Assembly: GCA_038741495.1 (NCBI GenBank)
Contig: JAVYKX010000001.1
Location: forward strand, 180,918-244,917
Origin: Thermofilum sp.
GTDB lineage: Archaea; Thermoproteota; Thermoprotei; Thermofilales; Thermofilaceae
DNA length: 64,000 nucleotides
Reading direction: 5' to 3'
Shown here: positions 1-8,495 of the stretch, one piece after another
Numbering within the stretch: position 1 is the stretch's first letter
Layout: the number at the start of each line of letters is the position of its first letter
Notes under the pieces: generated by a model
Told to the model about the DNA's origin: nothing
Database searches by the model: none
Seen by the model: only the letters and a program-made list of their open reading frames with translations
Translations under genes and position numbers: made by a program

Positions 1-717
1 AGCTGCAAGCCTCTCGTTAAAGTACCTACTTATTGCTTTCTTGGCTTTACTTACAACCTGCTCCGCTACATCGATACCGTCTCTGAACTCCAAAATGCCG
101 TAGACCGATATATCTTTCACATCTCCGAGGTAGAATATATCGAACCTGAACTTGCCTTTCACGATTGAGGTAGCTGAGGTGCCGTAAAGCCTAACGATCT
201 CGAGCAGCCGCGCAGGTTCCTCGCTGCAGCTGCCGTAGCTTTCAACCAGGAATCCCTGCGAAGTTATCACACCTGCGAATTTGACGTCGGGTGCCACGAG
301 AATCACATCACTGAGCTTAGCTAGCGGCGGCGGCTCTTCCTCGAGAGAGGGCTTGGGTTGGAGAGTAGGGGGAGGTCTAGTCTCAATAGGCCTGGTAAGC
401 CGTCTTTCCAAAACGGCTGTACGGCCCTCTAAACTCGTAATCTTAGATTCGAGCTGCGTGATCTTCTCCAGCACTGGTGCTATGTTTATCTTACTAATCG
501 ATTCCTGAATTTCCTTGAATTGATTTGTGAGAATTTCTAAACGCTTATTCACTTCATCATCTCTTTCAGGCTTAATATTCTTAAAAAAGTACCTAATCGA
601 GTAAAGAAAGCCGACCAGAAGCCCGAGAGAGATGCTGAAATTTATCAAGAGCAGCGTGACGTAAGCAGATTCTGATATCTGCCCTACTGCCAGAAAGCGG
701 CCAGCTACCTCGAGCAT
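1..717 (-). CDS. Membrane-anchored coiled-coil protein with possible Roadblock/LC7-like C-terminal domain (partial)
   Basis: The frame opens at an ATG at 717 and stays open for 239 codons to the left edge, so the C-terminus is missing. Residues about 19-40 form one transmembrane helix (VTLLLINFSISLGLLVGFLY). A charged segment follows, then an amphipathic stretch (about 60-105) suited to a coiled coil, then a proline-rich linker (about 113-130). The end is an alpha/beta domain with a strand-turn-strand pattern (AGVITSQGFLVESYG) that looks like Roadblock/LC7 folds. It lies 48 nt after the minus-strand gene at 766-2223, so the two are probably co-transcribed. Seen: helix, coiled coil and open frame. 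Inferred: the Roadblock-like fold. I cannot name a function. Confidence 0.7.
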   Translation of the reverse strand, partial: MLEVAGRFLAVGQISESAYVTLLLINFSISLGLLVGFLYSIRYFFKNIKPERDDEVNKRLEILTNQFKEIQESISKINIAPVLEKITQLESKITSLEGRTAVLERRLTRPIETRPPPTLQPKPSLEEEPPPLAKLSDVILVAPDVKFAGVITSQGFLVESYGSCSEEPARLLEIVRLYGTSATSIVKGKFRFDIFYLGDVKDISVYGILEFRDGIDVAEQVVSKAKKAISRYFNERLAA

Positions 718-765
718 TACTTTCTCTTCAGTGATTTTTCCACATTATCCTAATATTTTTAATCG

Positions 766-2223
766 CTAGAAATGCCTGAAGGGGGTGCGCCTGAACCCTA
801 TAGTAGGGTAGAGCGAGGTTATCTCTTCGATGAGAACTGCAACCTCTGGCGTGAACTTCGGCGATGCTTCAGAGATTGCTTTCTCGAAGGCGCGTTTAGC
901 TGGAGAGCCTCCTGCTATTAGCTTGTCAGCTTTCCCAGCTATCTCGAGGAGCGTTGTCCTGTCGAGGTACTTTAACACGTTGAGGAACTCGGAGTCCAGG
1001 CTTTCGATAGCTTCCTGCGGGTAGCCTGAGAGTCTTGAGAGGAGGCTAACAGCCTCTTCCAGGGAAAGTGGAGGGATGTAGAAAACGAGAGTGTTCTCAG
1101 GGCTGAGCCCCTGCGGGATGGCTCCGTGCTCGTGGAAAAGAACTATTTTCGCGGCGCATTTGCCAACGCTTAGGATGCGCGTCCGGAGAGCTTGCTCGTC
1201 CTCCAGAGAGAGTCCCAGTAGCAGCAAGTAGCTGTACTTGCCTTTAAGGCACTCCTCTAGCACTAGAGACGTGTATGGTTTGAGATCTTCGAATAAGAGG
1301 TCTTCCGCGCTCTTCCTCTTCTCCCTGGGGGGAGGTGTTTTCACGCTTAAGCTCAAGCGGCGCGGCTGGTGCCAACCCGGGGTAGCTGCAAGCGATGCTA
1401 GCCCCGAAGCTGCGGCTACCGTGAGAACTTGTCTACCCAGCTCGAGCAGCGGTGTGTTCGCGCCGTAAAGTGCGGGAACGCTGAGAAGAAGAGGTGCGGC
1501 GATAGAAGAGCGTACTCTGCCTACCTCCTCCGCGAGGAGAGCTGACAGAAGCGCTGACGCGGCTAGCATCGTATAGCTTGCTGCCATGTAGGGGTCTTTC
1601 AGGAGCTTCTCCAGAAGTGCTAGGTAGAACTGACCCACGTTAACTACATCGAAGGGTGTTTTATCCAGTAGTGCAGCTAAACCACCGGGGACTCTGACCA
1701 AGCTGCATAGCCAGGTATCGCCAGGCAGCAGGAAACCCGACAAGACGAATACTTGTGATGAGAACACTAGTCCCGTCGCCGCTGCAGCGCGCGGTTCCTC
1801 TGCCGATGAGAGAGCGTAGAGGAGTCCGAGCAGCGCTGCTGCGTAACCGCCGCTTACGAGCATGAACACTGAGAGCAGCTGTAGGAATAGAGCCGAGTGC
1901 CAGCTTTGTAACCCCTTGTAAACCACCAGGAGGAGCACGGGAGTGAACAGGAGCAGCATTTTCAAGCCCCCGCCCAGGTACAGGCTTGCGCCGATGACAA
2001 CGGACGAGATGAGAGGGCTGAGGTTCGGAGAAAGCGCTGAGAGGCCTGCAAGGAGAGGGAGGAGCGAGGCTTCAATCCCTACTAGCGAGCAGAAAGTGAG
2101 GTAGGCAAGGCTGCTCGCGAGCGCCGCAGCAATCCGTGGGATCAAAGAAGCTCCCCGCAACGCGACCAGCTTTCCGGAGAGCGGTTCGAAGCTTATATTG
2201 ATAACCACCAGAGCAATACTCAC
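766..2223 (-). CDS. Polytopic membrane protein with C-terminal AAA-like domain lacking a P-loop
   Basis: This is a 485-residue protein with a GTG start (MSIALVV). Residues about 1-290 hold roughly nine or ten hydrophobic segments. A basic linker (about 295-310) leads to a soluble domain of about 170 residues. That domain ends like the lid of AAA+ ATPases: IPPLSLEEAVSLLSRLSG, then LDRTTLLEIAGKADKL, then a final helix pair. Where Walker A would be expected the sequence is YSYLLLLGLSLEDEQA, with no GxxxxGKT, so ATP binding is unlikely. It precedes the coiled-coil membrane protein on the same strand. The AAA-like reading is inferred from pattern only. I do not recognise the family. Confidence 0.7.
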   Translation of the reverse strand: MSIALVVINISFEPLSGKLVALRGASLIPRIAAALASSLAYLTFCSLVGIEASLLPLLAGLSALSPNLSPLISSVVIGASLYLGGGLKMLLLFTPVLLLVVYKGLQSWHSALFLQLLSVFMLVSGGYAAALLGLLYALSSAEEPRAAAATGLVFSSQVFVLSGFLLPGDTWLCSLVRVPGGLAALLDKTPFDVVNVGQFYLALLEKLLKDPYMAASYTMLAASALLSALLAEEVGRVRSSIAAPLLLSVPALYGANTPLLELGRQVLTVAAASGLASLAATPGWHQPRRLSLSVKTPPPREKRKSAEDLLFEDLKPYTSLVLEECLKGKYSYLLLLGLSLEDEQALRTRILSVGKCAAKIVLFHEHGAIPQGLSPENTLVFYIPPLSLEEAVSLLSRLSGYPQEAIESLDSEFLNVLKYLDRTTLLEIAGKADKLIAGGSPAKRAFEKAISEASPKFTPEVAVLIEEITSLYPTIGFRRTPFRHF

Positions 2224-2340
2224 TCTAAAAGGTCACGGAGTGGCCGCAGGAGCTTTCAGCCTGCTTAAGCAGATTACTCCGTGGAAGCTCCAGCAACTAG
2301 CTGGAGAAAAGCGTATTAGGATCTATGCGGAAGCTTCGCC

Positions 2341-3429
2341 GTGCTGAAGCTTAAGCGTCTTCTCAGCGAGGTCGAGTCGAAGCAGCTCGATGCGGTGGCT
2401 GTATTTTCTCCTTCTAATGTGCTCTACTTAACCTCCTCTGACGCCCCGAGCGCAGTTCTGGTCTTCAGGAGCGGCGAGGTAATCTCGCTAGCCCCGAGGC
2501 TAGAGTACCTCAGAGCTCTCGAAGAAGTGAGTGTCGGTGAGGTTTACACGTTTTCGAGAGTTGGCGAGTTGAGCGAGTACGAGAAAGCTATCCCGGGTGA
2601 CGTGTACGAAGCTATAGCGTCGGTAGTGCGAGAAAGGGGGGCGAGGAGAGTGGGGGTTGCCGGCGCTTCGCTGGAAACGAGGCAGAAGCTTGCCGAAAAG
2701 CTGGGTGTCGAGCTTACCGATTTCTCGAAGGAACTCCAGCGGCTGAGGCGTGTAAAGGATGAGGAGGAGCTCAAGGTTATGCGTAACGCGGTAGCGCTCG
2801 CCGAGGAGGCGATGCGCCTCGCTATCGATAGCCTCGAAAGAGGTGTGACTGAGCTCGAGGTGCTCGCGCGAGTACTCTCGTTTTTAGCGCGGAGGGGGTC
2901 CGGCCTACCTTTCACCCCGATCATAGCTTTCGGCGATCACTCCGCTCACCCTCACGCTAAACCTCAAGGGCGCGCGCTGAGAGAGGGGGACCTGGTTAAG
3001 ATAGACCTTGGTGCGCGTGTCGATGGGTACTGCTCCGACATAACGCGGACGCTGGTCTTCGGGAAACCTTCGCCCAAGCAGGAGCGTCTCTTGAGGGCTG
3101 TCAGGAGAGCTCAGGAAGCGGCTATAGAAGCTGTTAGAAGCGGTGCACCCGCGAAGGACGTTTACGGGAAAGCTTACAGCGCGCTCAAGGAGGAGGGCCT
3201 CAGCGCGTATTTCAACCACGGGCTTGGGCACGGTGTAGGAGTAGACATTCACGAGCCTCCAGCGCTCAACGCGGAGAGCGAGGAGTTCCTCTTAGCGGGA
3301 GACGTGGTGACGATCGAGCCGGGAGTGTATCTAGCTGGCTACGGAGGGGTCAGGATAGAGGACATGGTTCTAGTCCTCGAAGACGGCCACGAGTGCTTAA
3401 CCCACTTTGCTAAAGACCCGGTAATATAA
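2341..3429 (+). CDS. pepQ: Xaa-Pro aminopeptidase / prolidase (M24B)
   Basis: This cytoplasmic metallopeptidase removes residues next to proline. It is 362 residues long, normal for archaeal PepQ. The N-terminal creatinase-like domain covers about 1-130. The pita-bread catalytic domain follows with all five expected metal ligands: D222 (KIDLGARVDGY), D233 (CSDITRTL), H297 (HGLGHGVG), E326 (IEPGVY) and E340 (RIEDM). The start is a GTG at 2341. It is the first gene of a plus-strand run with DUF99 and mtnA and lies opposite the minus-strand gene ending its promoter side at 2223. Recycling of proline-containing peptides is the family role. Exact substrate preference cannot be read from sequence. 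Confidence 0.93.
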   Translation: MLKLKRLLSEVESKQLDAVAVFSPSNVLYLTSSDAPSAVLVFRSGEVISLAPRLEYLRALEEVSVGEVYTFSRVGELSEYEKAIPGDVYEAIASVVRERGARRVGVAGASLETRQKLAEKLGVELTDFSKELQRLRRVKDEEELKVMRNAVALAEEAMRLAIDSLERGVTELEVLARVLSFLARRGSGLPFTPIIAFGDHSAHPHAKPQGRALREGDLVKIDLGARVDGYCSDITRTLVFGKPSPKQERLLRAVRRAQEAAIEAVRSGAPAKDVYGKAYSALKEEGLSAYFNHGLGHGVGVDIHEPPALNAESEEFLLAGDVVTIEPGVYLAGYGGVRIEDMVLVLEDGHECLTHFAKDPVI

Positions 3430-3460
3430 GCGCTCCGGAGATCTTTTTCTGGTGAATTGA

Positions 3461-4081
3461 ATGGGGTGCTCGGGCTTCGTCAAGCCGGCTTTCCGCGTGC
3501 TCGGAGTAGCGGAGTGCTTCAGGAAGAGTCAGGCTCGCTCGGTAGTGGCTGCCGTCTCCTACAGGAGGGACCGCGTGATCGACGGTGTGTACTTGACCTT
3601 CTTCAATGTGGGGGGCTTAGACGCCACAGAGAAAATCATTTCCCTGGTGCGCGAGAGCGGTAGGAAAGACTTTAATGTGATTATGGTGAACGGGTGCGTG
3701 CTATCCTGGTTCAACGTGCTCGACCTCAAGAAAATCCACGAAGGGACAGGGATTCCGGTGATGTGCTTAACTTACGAAGAGTCGAGTGGCCTCGAGCGCT
3801 TCATCAAGGAGTACTTTCCCGGCGATACCGCGAGGATGAGAATGTACCTCGACCTCGGCGAGAGGGAGCTAGTGTACGTGAGAGCGGCTAGGAGCTACGT
3901 TTACGTCAGGTACCAGGGCTTAACCGCCGAGGACGTTAGGAAGATTCTCGACTCGACGACGCTCACCGGAAGAGTGCCAGAGCCTCTTCGCACAGCCCAG
4001 ACCATCGCTAGAGCAGTTCACAGCTTTCTCGAATCTCGGTTTCCCGAGGTTCTCGGCACGCGCTTCTCGCAGCCGGCCTAG
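3461..4081 (+). CDS. DUF99 / UPF0215 family protein (endonuclease dU-like)
   Basis: This 206-residue protein matches the archaeal DUF99 (UPF0215) family. It opens with VKPAFRVLGVAECF, has a central hydrophobic strand VIMVNGCVLSWFNVLD followed by TGIPVMCLTYE, and ends with a helical segment (AQTIARAVHSF). DUF99 proteins are relatives of endonuclease V and have been linked to cleavage at deoxyuridine. Whether this one is a nuclease is inference. The ATG at 3461 is preceded by GGTGA at a suitable distance. It lies 31 nt after the prolidase gene, probably in the same transcript, and its stop is followed by a TATA-like CTTTAAG and then mtnA. Confidence 0.75.
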   Translation: MGCSGFVKPAFRVLGVAECFRKSQARSVVAAVSYRRDRVIDGVYLTFFNVGGLDATEKIISLVRESGRKDFNVIMVNGCVLSWFNVLDLKKIHEGTGIPVMCLTYEESSGLERFIKEYFPGDTARMRMYLDLGERELVYVRAARSYVYVRYQGLTAEDVRKILDSTTLTGRVPEPLRTAQTIARAVHSFLESRFPEVLGTRFSQPA

Positions 4082-4144
4082 CGCTAGCTTTAAGCCATTT
4101 CCGCGTGGGAGCTATCTCAAAGAACTAGGCTTCAGGTTAGCGGT

Positions 4145-5191
4145 ATGTTGAACCTTCCACGTACTCTCGAGTGGAGGGATGGTAAGCTCGCGTTCATCGA
4201 CCAGACCAAACTCCCTGATGAGCTGGTGTATATTGTAACAAATGATTGGCGGAGAGTTGCCGAGGCGATTAAGCGTCTGGAGATAAGAGGGGCTCCAGCC
4301 ATAGGCGTAGCTGCAGCCTATGCGCTTGCTCTGTACGCATACCACTCCCGGGAGGATGATGCGGAGAGCTTCCTCCAGCACCTCGAAGAGGTTGCGAGCG
4401 CTTTGAAATCTACCAGACCCACAGCGGTGAACCTTTTCTGGGCTGTTGAGCGTGTTCTCGCTGCAGCTAAGGCTTCAAGCGACGCAGAGGAGGCGCGGAG
4501 AGCTGTGATCAGGGAGGCTATGGCGATACACAGAGAGGATGAGGAGGCGAACAGGAAGATAGGAGAGTTGGGAGAGCGGCTGATAAGCGACGGAGATACC
4601 ATAATCACCGTGTGCAATGCTGGCTCACTTGCGACCAGCTACTGGGGTACTGCTACAGCACCGATGTACGTCGCGAAAGAGCGGGGTAAGAGCTTTAGGG
4701 TGATTGCTCTGGAGACTAGGCCCTTCCTTCAGGGCGCTCGGCTAACTGCGTGGGAGCTCTCGAGAGCCGGCATCGAGGTCGTAGTAGCGACGGACAACAG
4801 CATCGGGATACTCGCCGAGAAGGAGAGGATAGATCTCGCTCTCGTTGGCGCCGATAGAATTACCCGTCTAGGGTATGTGGCTAACAAGCTCGGAACGTAC
4901 CCTCTCGCCCTAGTCAGCAGGGTGCACAACATCCCGTTCTACGTTGCGGCGCCGACGAGTACCGTTGACCTACGCTCTGCTGGCCCTGGGGACTTCGAGA
5001 TCGAGAAGCGCAGCCCGGAGGAAGTGCTTTACGTTAAAGGAATCCGCATAGCCCCTGAAGGCGTCACAGCAATTTACTACGCGTTCGACATTACGCCGCC
5101 CCAGCTTGTAACGGGCATAATAACGGAGCGCGGCATTGCCTATCCTCCCTACAGCAAGAGCTTGATCTCAATTCTCGGGGCCGGAAACTAA
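4145..5191 (+). CDS. mtnA: S-methyl-5-thioribose-1-phosphate isomerase (MtnA / eIF2B-alpha-like)
   Basis: This enzyme converts methylthioribose-1-phosphate to methylthioribulose-1-phosphate in methionine salvage. The 348-residue protein has the family signatures: RGAPAIGVAAAYAL (from R48), the catalytic cysteine C157 in TVCNAGSLAT, ETRPFLQGARLTAWEL (190-205), and the catalytic aspartate D237 in GADRI. Cys plus Asp separate MtnA from true eIF2B subunits, but the related ribose-1,5-bisphosphate isomerase of archaeal AMP metabolism shares this fold and remains possible. The DPR-type GxxT signature and length fit MtnA better. The ATG at 4145 follows AGGTTAGCGGT. A TATA-like CTTTAAG lies at about 4088. 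Confidence 0.85.
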   Translation: MLNLPRTLEWRDGKLAFIDQTKLPDELVYIVTNDWRRVAEAIKRLEIRGAPAIGVAAAYALALYAYHSREDDAESFLQHLEEVASALKSTRPTAVNLFWAVERVLAAAKASSDAEEARRAVIREAMAIHREDEEANRKIGELGERLISDGDTIITVCNAGSLATSYWGTATAPMYVAKERGKSFRVIALETRPFLQGARLTAWELSRAGIEVVVATDNSIGILAEKERIDLALVGADRITRLGYVANKLGTYPLALVSRVHNIPFYVAAPTSTVDLRSAGPGDFEIEKRSPEEVLYVKGIRIAPEGVTAIYYAFDITPPQLVTGIITERGIAYPPYSKSLISILGAGN

Positions 5192-5226
5192 GGTGAGCAC
5201 TTTACTCTTGGGAGGGAGCATTTCTA

Positions 5227-5237
5227 CTTTATAAAAA
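5227..5237 (+). promoter_or_regulatory. TATA box of the gene at 5286
   Basis: CTTTATAAAAA sits about 55 nt before the ATG at 5286. With an archaeal spacing of about 25 nt, transcription would start near 5258 and leave a short leader ending in GAGGGG, a good ribosome-binding site. Confidence 0.55.
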
Positions 5238-5285
5238 AAGACACCGATAATATTCCCCCGCGGCAGCGGTATTTCGAGGGGTTTA

Positions 5286-5708
5286 ATGGGGGCTGTCAAG
5301 GCCATCCGGTTGAGGAGTCTGCGCGACCTAGTCCATGTGCTTAGCGTCAGCCAGATCCCGCTTGTCCACCACATAGGGCTAGATGGGCTCCACGTGTACT
5401 TCGTGCCTATCGCTCTTTCAAGCGACTCAAGCGTGATTTACTTTTACGCCTCGCAAACACCGCTGGAAGGAGGCTTCCTCCTCTTCAACAACTTCACTGG
5501 CGAGGTCACCGTCTCCGAGCGGTGGGTATCCGACTCCAAGCACATCGTCATCCCCATAGTTGAGGTGGATGGCCAGAACATCTTCTCCGAGAAAATTCTC
5601 CTGAAGGAGCTTTTGAAGACCGAGCGCAAAGAGCAGGCGCGCCAAGCCCAGGACGAGCGCGAAAACAGGGAGGGTCGCAGCCTCGTCCCCGCAGAGGCCA
5701 GGCGGTGA
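5286..5708 (+). CDS. Conserved-looking hypothetical protein
   Basis: This is a 140-residue soluble protein that I do not recognise. Residues 1-100 read as a compact alpha/beta domain (LVHVLSVSQIPLVHHIGLDGLHVYFVPI, split here by two strands, then VIYFYASQ and HIVIPIVEVDG). The last 35 residues are highly charged and probably disordered or helical (LLKTERKEQARQAQDERENR). It has its own TATA box and a GAGGGG ribosome-binding site just before the ATG. It stands where S17 and L14 would normally sit upstream of L24, but nothing in it resembles either. No membrane segment or cysteine motif is visible. Confidence 0.65.
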   Translation: MGAVKAIRLRSLRDLVHVLSVSQIPLVHHIGLDGLHVYFVPIALSSDSSVIYFYASQTPLEGGFLLFNNFTGEVTVSERWVSDSKHIVIPIVEVDGQNIFSEKILLKELLKTERKEQARQAQDERENREGRSLVPAEARR

Positions 5709-5770
5709 GGAGAGACCTAGGTTCTCCTCACTAGAAGTTCTCAGCTTCATCCGCAAAGGATAGGGCACTA

Positions 5771-5780
5771 AGTTTAAAAG
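5771..5780 (+). promoter_or_regulatory. TATA box of the L24-SecY operon
   Basis: AGTTTAAAAG lies 48 nt before the ATG of L24. Transcription would begin near 5800. This implies the spc-type operon has its own promoter here and does not continue from S17-L14. Confidence 0.5.
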
Positions 5781-5818
5781 ATCTACATGCTGATGCGTCG
5801 AACGTGACTGGTGGTCTA

Positions 5819-6190
5819 ATGAGCAGGGCTCTCTCTTCACAGCCCAGGAAGGTAAGGAAGAGGATGGTGTACAGCCTACCGCTTCATAAACGGTCGAAAC
5901 GGATCGTAGCGCCTTTGTCTCCGGAGCTTCGCGAAAAGTACCGCGTGAAAAGAGTTAGAGTTAGGAAAGGCGACAGGGTTCTCATCCTCCGCGGGTCGTT
6001 CAAGGGGCATGAAGGCAGAGTTACAGGTGTTGACGTGAAGCGAGAGAGAATCTTCGTCGAGGGTGCTGTTCTCAGGAAGTCTGATGGCACGGAGGTTCCA
6101 TACCCTATTCACCCCTCTAAGGTTCAAGTTGTAGAGCTCGATCTCTCGGATCCCAGGCGCAGGGAGGAAATCGAGAAGAGAGCGAGGTGA
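5819..6190 (+). CDS. rpl24: Large-subunit ribosomal protein L24 (uL24)
   Basis: This primary-binding protein of the large subunit contacts the 5' domain of 23S rRNA. It has the archaeal N-terminus ([20 protein letters not shown]), the typical [11 protein letters not shown] segment and a KOW motif ([19 protein letters not shown]). I chose the ATG at 5819 because GGTGGT lies just before it and [11 protein letters not shown] matches archaeal L24 starts. An in-frame GTG at 5804 would add five residues and could be used on a leaderless message. It opens a 12-gene operon through secY. S17 and L14, which usually precede it, are absent. Confidence 0.95.
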   Translation: MSRALSSQPRKVRKRMVYSLPLHKRSKRIVAPLSPELREKYRVKRVRVRKGDRVLILRGSFKGHEGRVTGVDVKRERIFVEGAVLRKSDGTEVPYPIHPSKVQVVELDLSDPRRREEIEKRAR

Positions 6191-6196
6191 CGGGGT

Positions 6197-6958
6197 TTGA
6201 GCCGCAAAGTCAAGGGGTCTCTCAGGCACCTCAGAGTGAGCGTAGCCCCACCCCACTGGCCCATACCCCGGAAGGAGCGTGTGTGGACTGTTAAGCCCAG
6301 CCCGGGTCCCCACTCGCTGCTATCATGCATACCCTTAGGGATCCTTCTCCGAGATTTCCTCGGCTACACGACCACTATGAGGGAGACTAGGCGCGTGCTC
6401 GCGGAGCGCACTGTCCTGGTTGACGGAAGGGTGGTTACAGACTACAAGTTCCCGGTCGGACTCATGGACGTCGTGCAGATCGTACCAGAGGGTAAGTTCT
6501 ACAGAGTGGTTCCCGACAAGTCCCGGAAGCTGACTTTAGCAGAGATAGGTGAAGAGGAGGCGCACCTAAAGCTCCTCAGAGTAAGGAGGAAGACGATGGT
6601 GAGAGACGGTAACATCCAGCTAACCTTCCACGATGGGAGAAACTACCTCGTCCGCGTTAAGGATCCAGGCAATCCTGTCGAGGCTCCGTACAGCACTTTC
6701 GATGTAGTGCTCTTCGACCTTAAGTCGAAAAGCATACTTGAGCACATCCCTTTCGAGAAAGGGGTTTTGGCGATCGTCGTGGAAGGCAGGAACACGGGCT
6801 TTCTAGGCCGCATAGAGGATATTCAAACAATCTTCAAGCGCCGAGACTCTCTCATCACGCTTAAGGCCCAGAGCGGTGAAGTAGCTCGTACAGTAGCCGA
6901 GTACGTGTTCCCAGTGGGAAGGGATAAGCCGCGGGTCACGGTGGGGGTTAAACCATGA
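6197..6958 (+). CDS. rps4e: Small-subunit ribosomal protein S4e
   Basis: S4e is an archaeal/eukaryotic protein of the 30S body. The 253 residues include the N-terminal S4e block (RHLRVSVAPPHWPIPRKERV), an S4-like RNA-binding segment (RETRRVLAERTVLVDGRVV) and a C-terminal KOW-like region (VVEGRNTGFLGRIEDIQ). Translation appears to begin at a TTG at 6197, six bases after the L24 stop; GGGG just upstream serves as ribosome-binding site. The stop overlaps the L5 start in an ATGA-type junction, which indicates coupled translation. Confidence 0.95.
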   Translation: MSRKVKGSLRHLRVSVAPPHWPIPRKERVWTVKPSPGPHSLLSCIPLGILLRDFLGYTTTMRETRRVLAERTVLVDGRVVTDYKFPVGLMDVVQIVPEGKFYRVVPDKSRKLTLAEIGEEEAHLKLLRVRRKTMVRDGNIQLTFHDGRNYLVRVKDPGNPVEAPYSTFDVVLFDLKSKSILEHIPFEKGVLAIVVEGRNTGFLGRIEDIQTIFKRRDSLITLKAQSGEVARTVAEYVFPVGRDKPRVTVGVKP

Positions 6959-7500
6959 GCGGTAAGGTCCCTTACCTTGATGTAGGGCACCCGATGAGAA
7001 GAGTCTTCGTAAGTAAAGTGGTCGTCAACATCGGGGTCGGCGAGAGCGGCGAAAGGCTGGCGAAGGCCGCGAAGCTTCTCGAAACGCTCACGGGTCAGAA
7101 GCCGTCCTTCAGGAGGGCTAGGAAGTCTATCAAGGAGTTTGGCGTAAAGAAAGGCGAGAACATCGCAGTGATGGTGACCTTGAGGGGCGAGAAGGCTATC
7201 TCGTTCCTTAAGAGGGCTTTCGCTGCTGTTGAGAACAAGATAAGCGAGCGAAGCATCGATAAGCATGGCAACTTCTCCTTCGGTGTGAAGGAGCATATAC
7301 TGCTCCCTGGGGTGAAGTATGACCCAGAAGTAGGCATCTTCGGCTTCAACGTGGTGGTTGCTATGGCGCGGCCCGGCTTCAGGGTGGCGCTGCGGCGGCG
7401 GAAGAGGTCCAAAGTCCCTCTTAGGCACAGGGTGACTAAAGAGGAAACGATAGCTTACCTCGAGAAGGTTCTAGGCGTCAAGGTTGTTAGAGGTAGGTGA
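6955..7500 (+). CDS. rpl5: Large-subunit ribosomal protein L5 (uL5)
   Basis: L5 binds 5S rRNA and helps form the central protuberance. The 181-residue protein contains the L5 core: [20 protein letters not shown] near the N-terminus, [22 protein letters not shown] for rRNA contact (split here), and [23 protein letters not shown] toward the end. The ATG overlaps the S4e stop by four bases. It is followed five bases later by the short S14 gene, as in other archaeal spc operons. Confidence 0.95.
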   Translation: MSGKVPYLDVGHPMRRVFVSKVVVNIGVGESGERLAKAAKLLETLTGQKPSFRRARKSIKEFGVKKGENIAVMVTLRGEKAISFLKRAFAAVENKISERSIDKHGNFSFGVKEHILLPGVKYDPEVGIFGFNVVVAMARPGFRVALRRRKRSKVPLRHRVTKEETIAYLEKVLGVKVVRGR

Positions 7501-7505
7501 ACCGT

Positions 7506-7670
7506 ATGGGGAAGATCCGCGCGCCGAAGAAGAGGAAGATGGGTAAGGGCAGCAGGCGCTGCACTAGGTGTGGTACTCACGAAGCTATTATAAGGATGTA
7601 CGGGCTCAACCTCTGCAGGCGTTGCTTCAGGGAGGTTGCCGAGCAGATAGGTTTCAAGAAGTACTCTTAG
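7506..7670 (+). CDS. rps14: Small-subunit ribosomal protein S14, zinc-binding type (uS14)
   Basis: This is a 54-residue protein translated from the ATG at 7506 to the TAG at 7668. It carries the zinc ribbon of the short S14 form: C19-x2-C22 in RRCTRCGTH and C37-x2-C40 in [10 protein letters not shown]. The end, EQIGFKKYS, is typical for S14. The N-terminus ([15 protein letters not shown]) is strongly basic. It sits between L5 and S8 exactly where archaeal operons place S14, five bases after L5 and eleven before S8. Confidence 0.95.
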   Translation: MGKIRAPKKRKMGKGSRRCTRCGTHEAIIRMYGLNLCRRCFREVAEQIGFKKYS

Positions 7671-7681
7671 GGGTGGTCTTC

Positions 7682-8071
7682 ATGATGATGGACACTCTGG
7701 CTAACGCGATGGCGTCCATCAAGAATGCCGAAATGAAAGGTAAGCGGGAATGCGTAATCTACCCTGCTTCAAACCTCATTGCCTCCGTGCTGAACATCAT
7801 GCAGAAGCACGGCTACATAGACGGGTATGAGTTCGTGAACGATGGGAGAGGGGGTAAGTTCGTGGTCAAGTTAAACGGGCGCATTAACGATTGCGGTGTC
7901 GTAAAGCCTAGGTTCTCGGTGAAGAAGGACGGCTACGCGGAGTGGGAGCGCCAGTACCTACCCTCGAGGGACATAGGGATCCTAATAGTATCCACTCCGA
8001 GCGGCGTGATGTCGCACCGAGAGGCTAGGGAGAAGGGTGTCGGTGGAGTCCTGCTGGCTTACGTTTACTAG
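7682..8071 (+). CDS. rps8: Small-subunit ribosomal protein S8 (uS8)
   Basis: S8 binds the central domain of 16S rRNA and nucleates 30S assembly. From the first of three tandem ATGs (7682, 7685, 7688) the protein is 129 residues, the normal archaeal length. DTLANAMASIKNAEMKG begins it, and the C-terminal RNA-binding signature is STPSGVMSHREAREKGVGG. GGGTGGT just upstream is the ribosome-binding site. Longer readings of this frame run back through S14 and are not credible. Confidence 0.95.
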   Translation: MMMDTLANAMASIKNAEMKGKRECVIYPASNLIASVLNIMQKHGYIDGYEFVNDGRGGKFVVKLNGRINDCGVVKPRFSVKKDGYAEWERQYLPSRDIGILIVSTPSGVMSHREAREKGVGGVLLAYVY

Positions 8072-8082
8072 AGGTGGTGCTC

Positions 8083-8481
8083 ATGGGAAGTGGCAGGCCT
8101 CAGCTGGATGAGGAGGTGGAGAGAGCTCTCGAAGTGAGAGAGAGGATCAAGTCTAAGAAGCCCGAGTTCGTGAGGATGAACTCCTGGCGTCTCGAGCGGT
8201 TAGACGACTCGTGGAGGAGCCCCCGCCGCTCTCTCGACAACAAGATCAGGCTTCAGCGAAAGGGTTTCCCGCCCATGGTTAAAGTAGGCTACAGGGGGCC
8301 TGCGCTGGCGAGAGGCCTTCACCCCTCCGGCTTCGAGGAGGTACTCGTGCATAACGTCAAAGATCTCGAGCGCATTGACCCCAAGAGGCAGGCCGTGAGG
8401 ATTGCCGCTACAGTCGGCAGAAGGAAGAGGGCGGAGATTTTAAAGAGGGCTGAAGAGTTGGGCATCACCGTGCTGAACTAA
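8083..8481 (+). CDS. rpl32e: Large-subunit ribosomal protein L32e
   Basis: This eukaryote-type large-subunit protein carries the L32e core: FVRMNSWRLERLDDSWRSPR, then RRKGFPP-type KGFPPMVKVGYRGP and ARGLHPSGFEEVLVHN. GAGGTGGT precedes the ATG at 8083, which supports that start. An in-frame GTG at 8074 would add three residues. Twelve bases separate it from S8 and fourteen from L19e. Confidence 0.93.
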   Translation: MGSGRPQLDEEVERALEVRERIKSKKPEFVRMNSWRLERLDDSWRSPRRSLDNKIRLQRKGFPPMVKVGYRGPALARGLHPSGFEEVLVHNVKDLERIDPKRQAVRIAATVGRRKRAEILKRAEELGITVLN

Positions 8482-8495
8482 AGAGGTGGGGAAGA

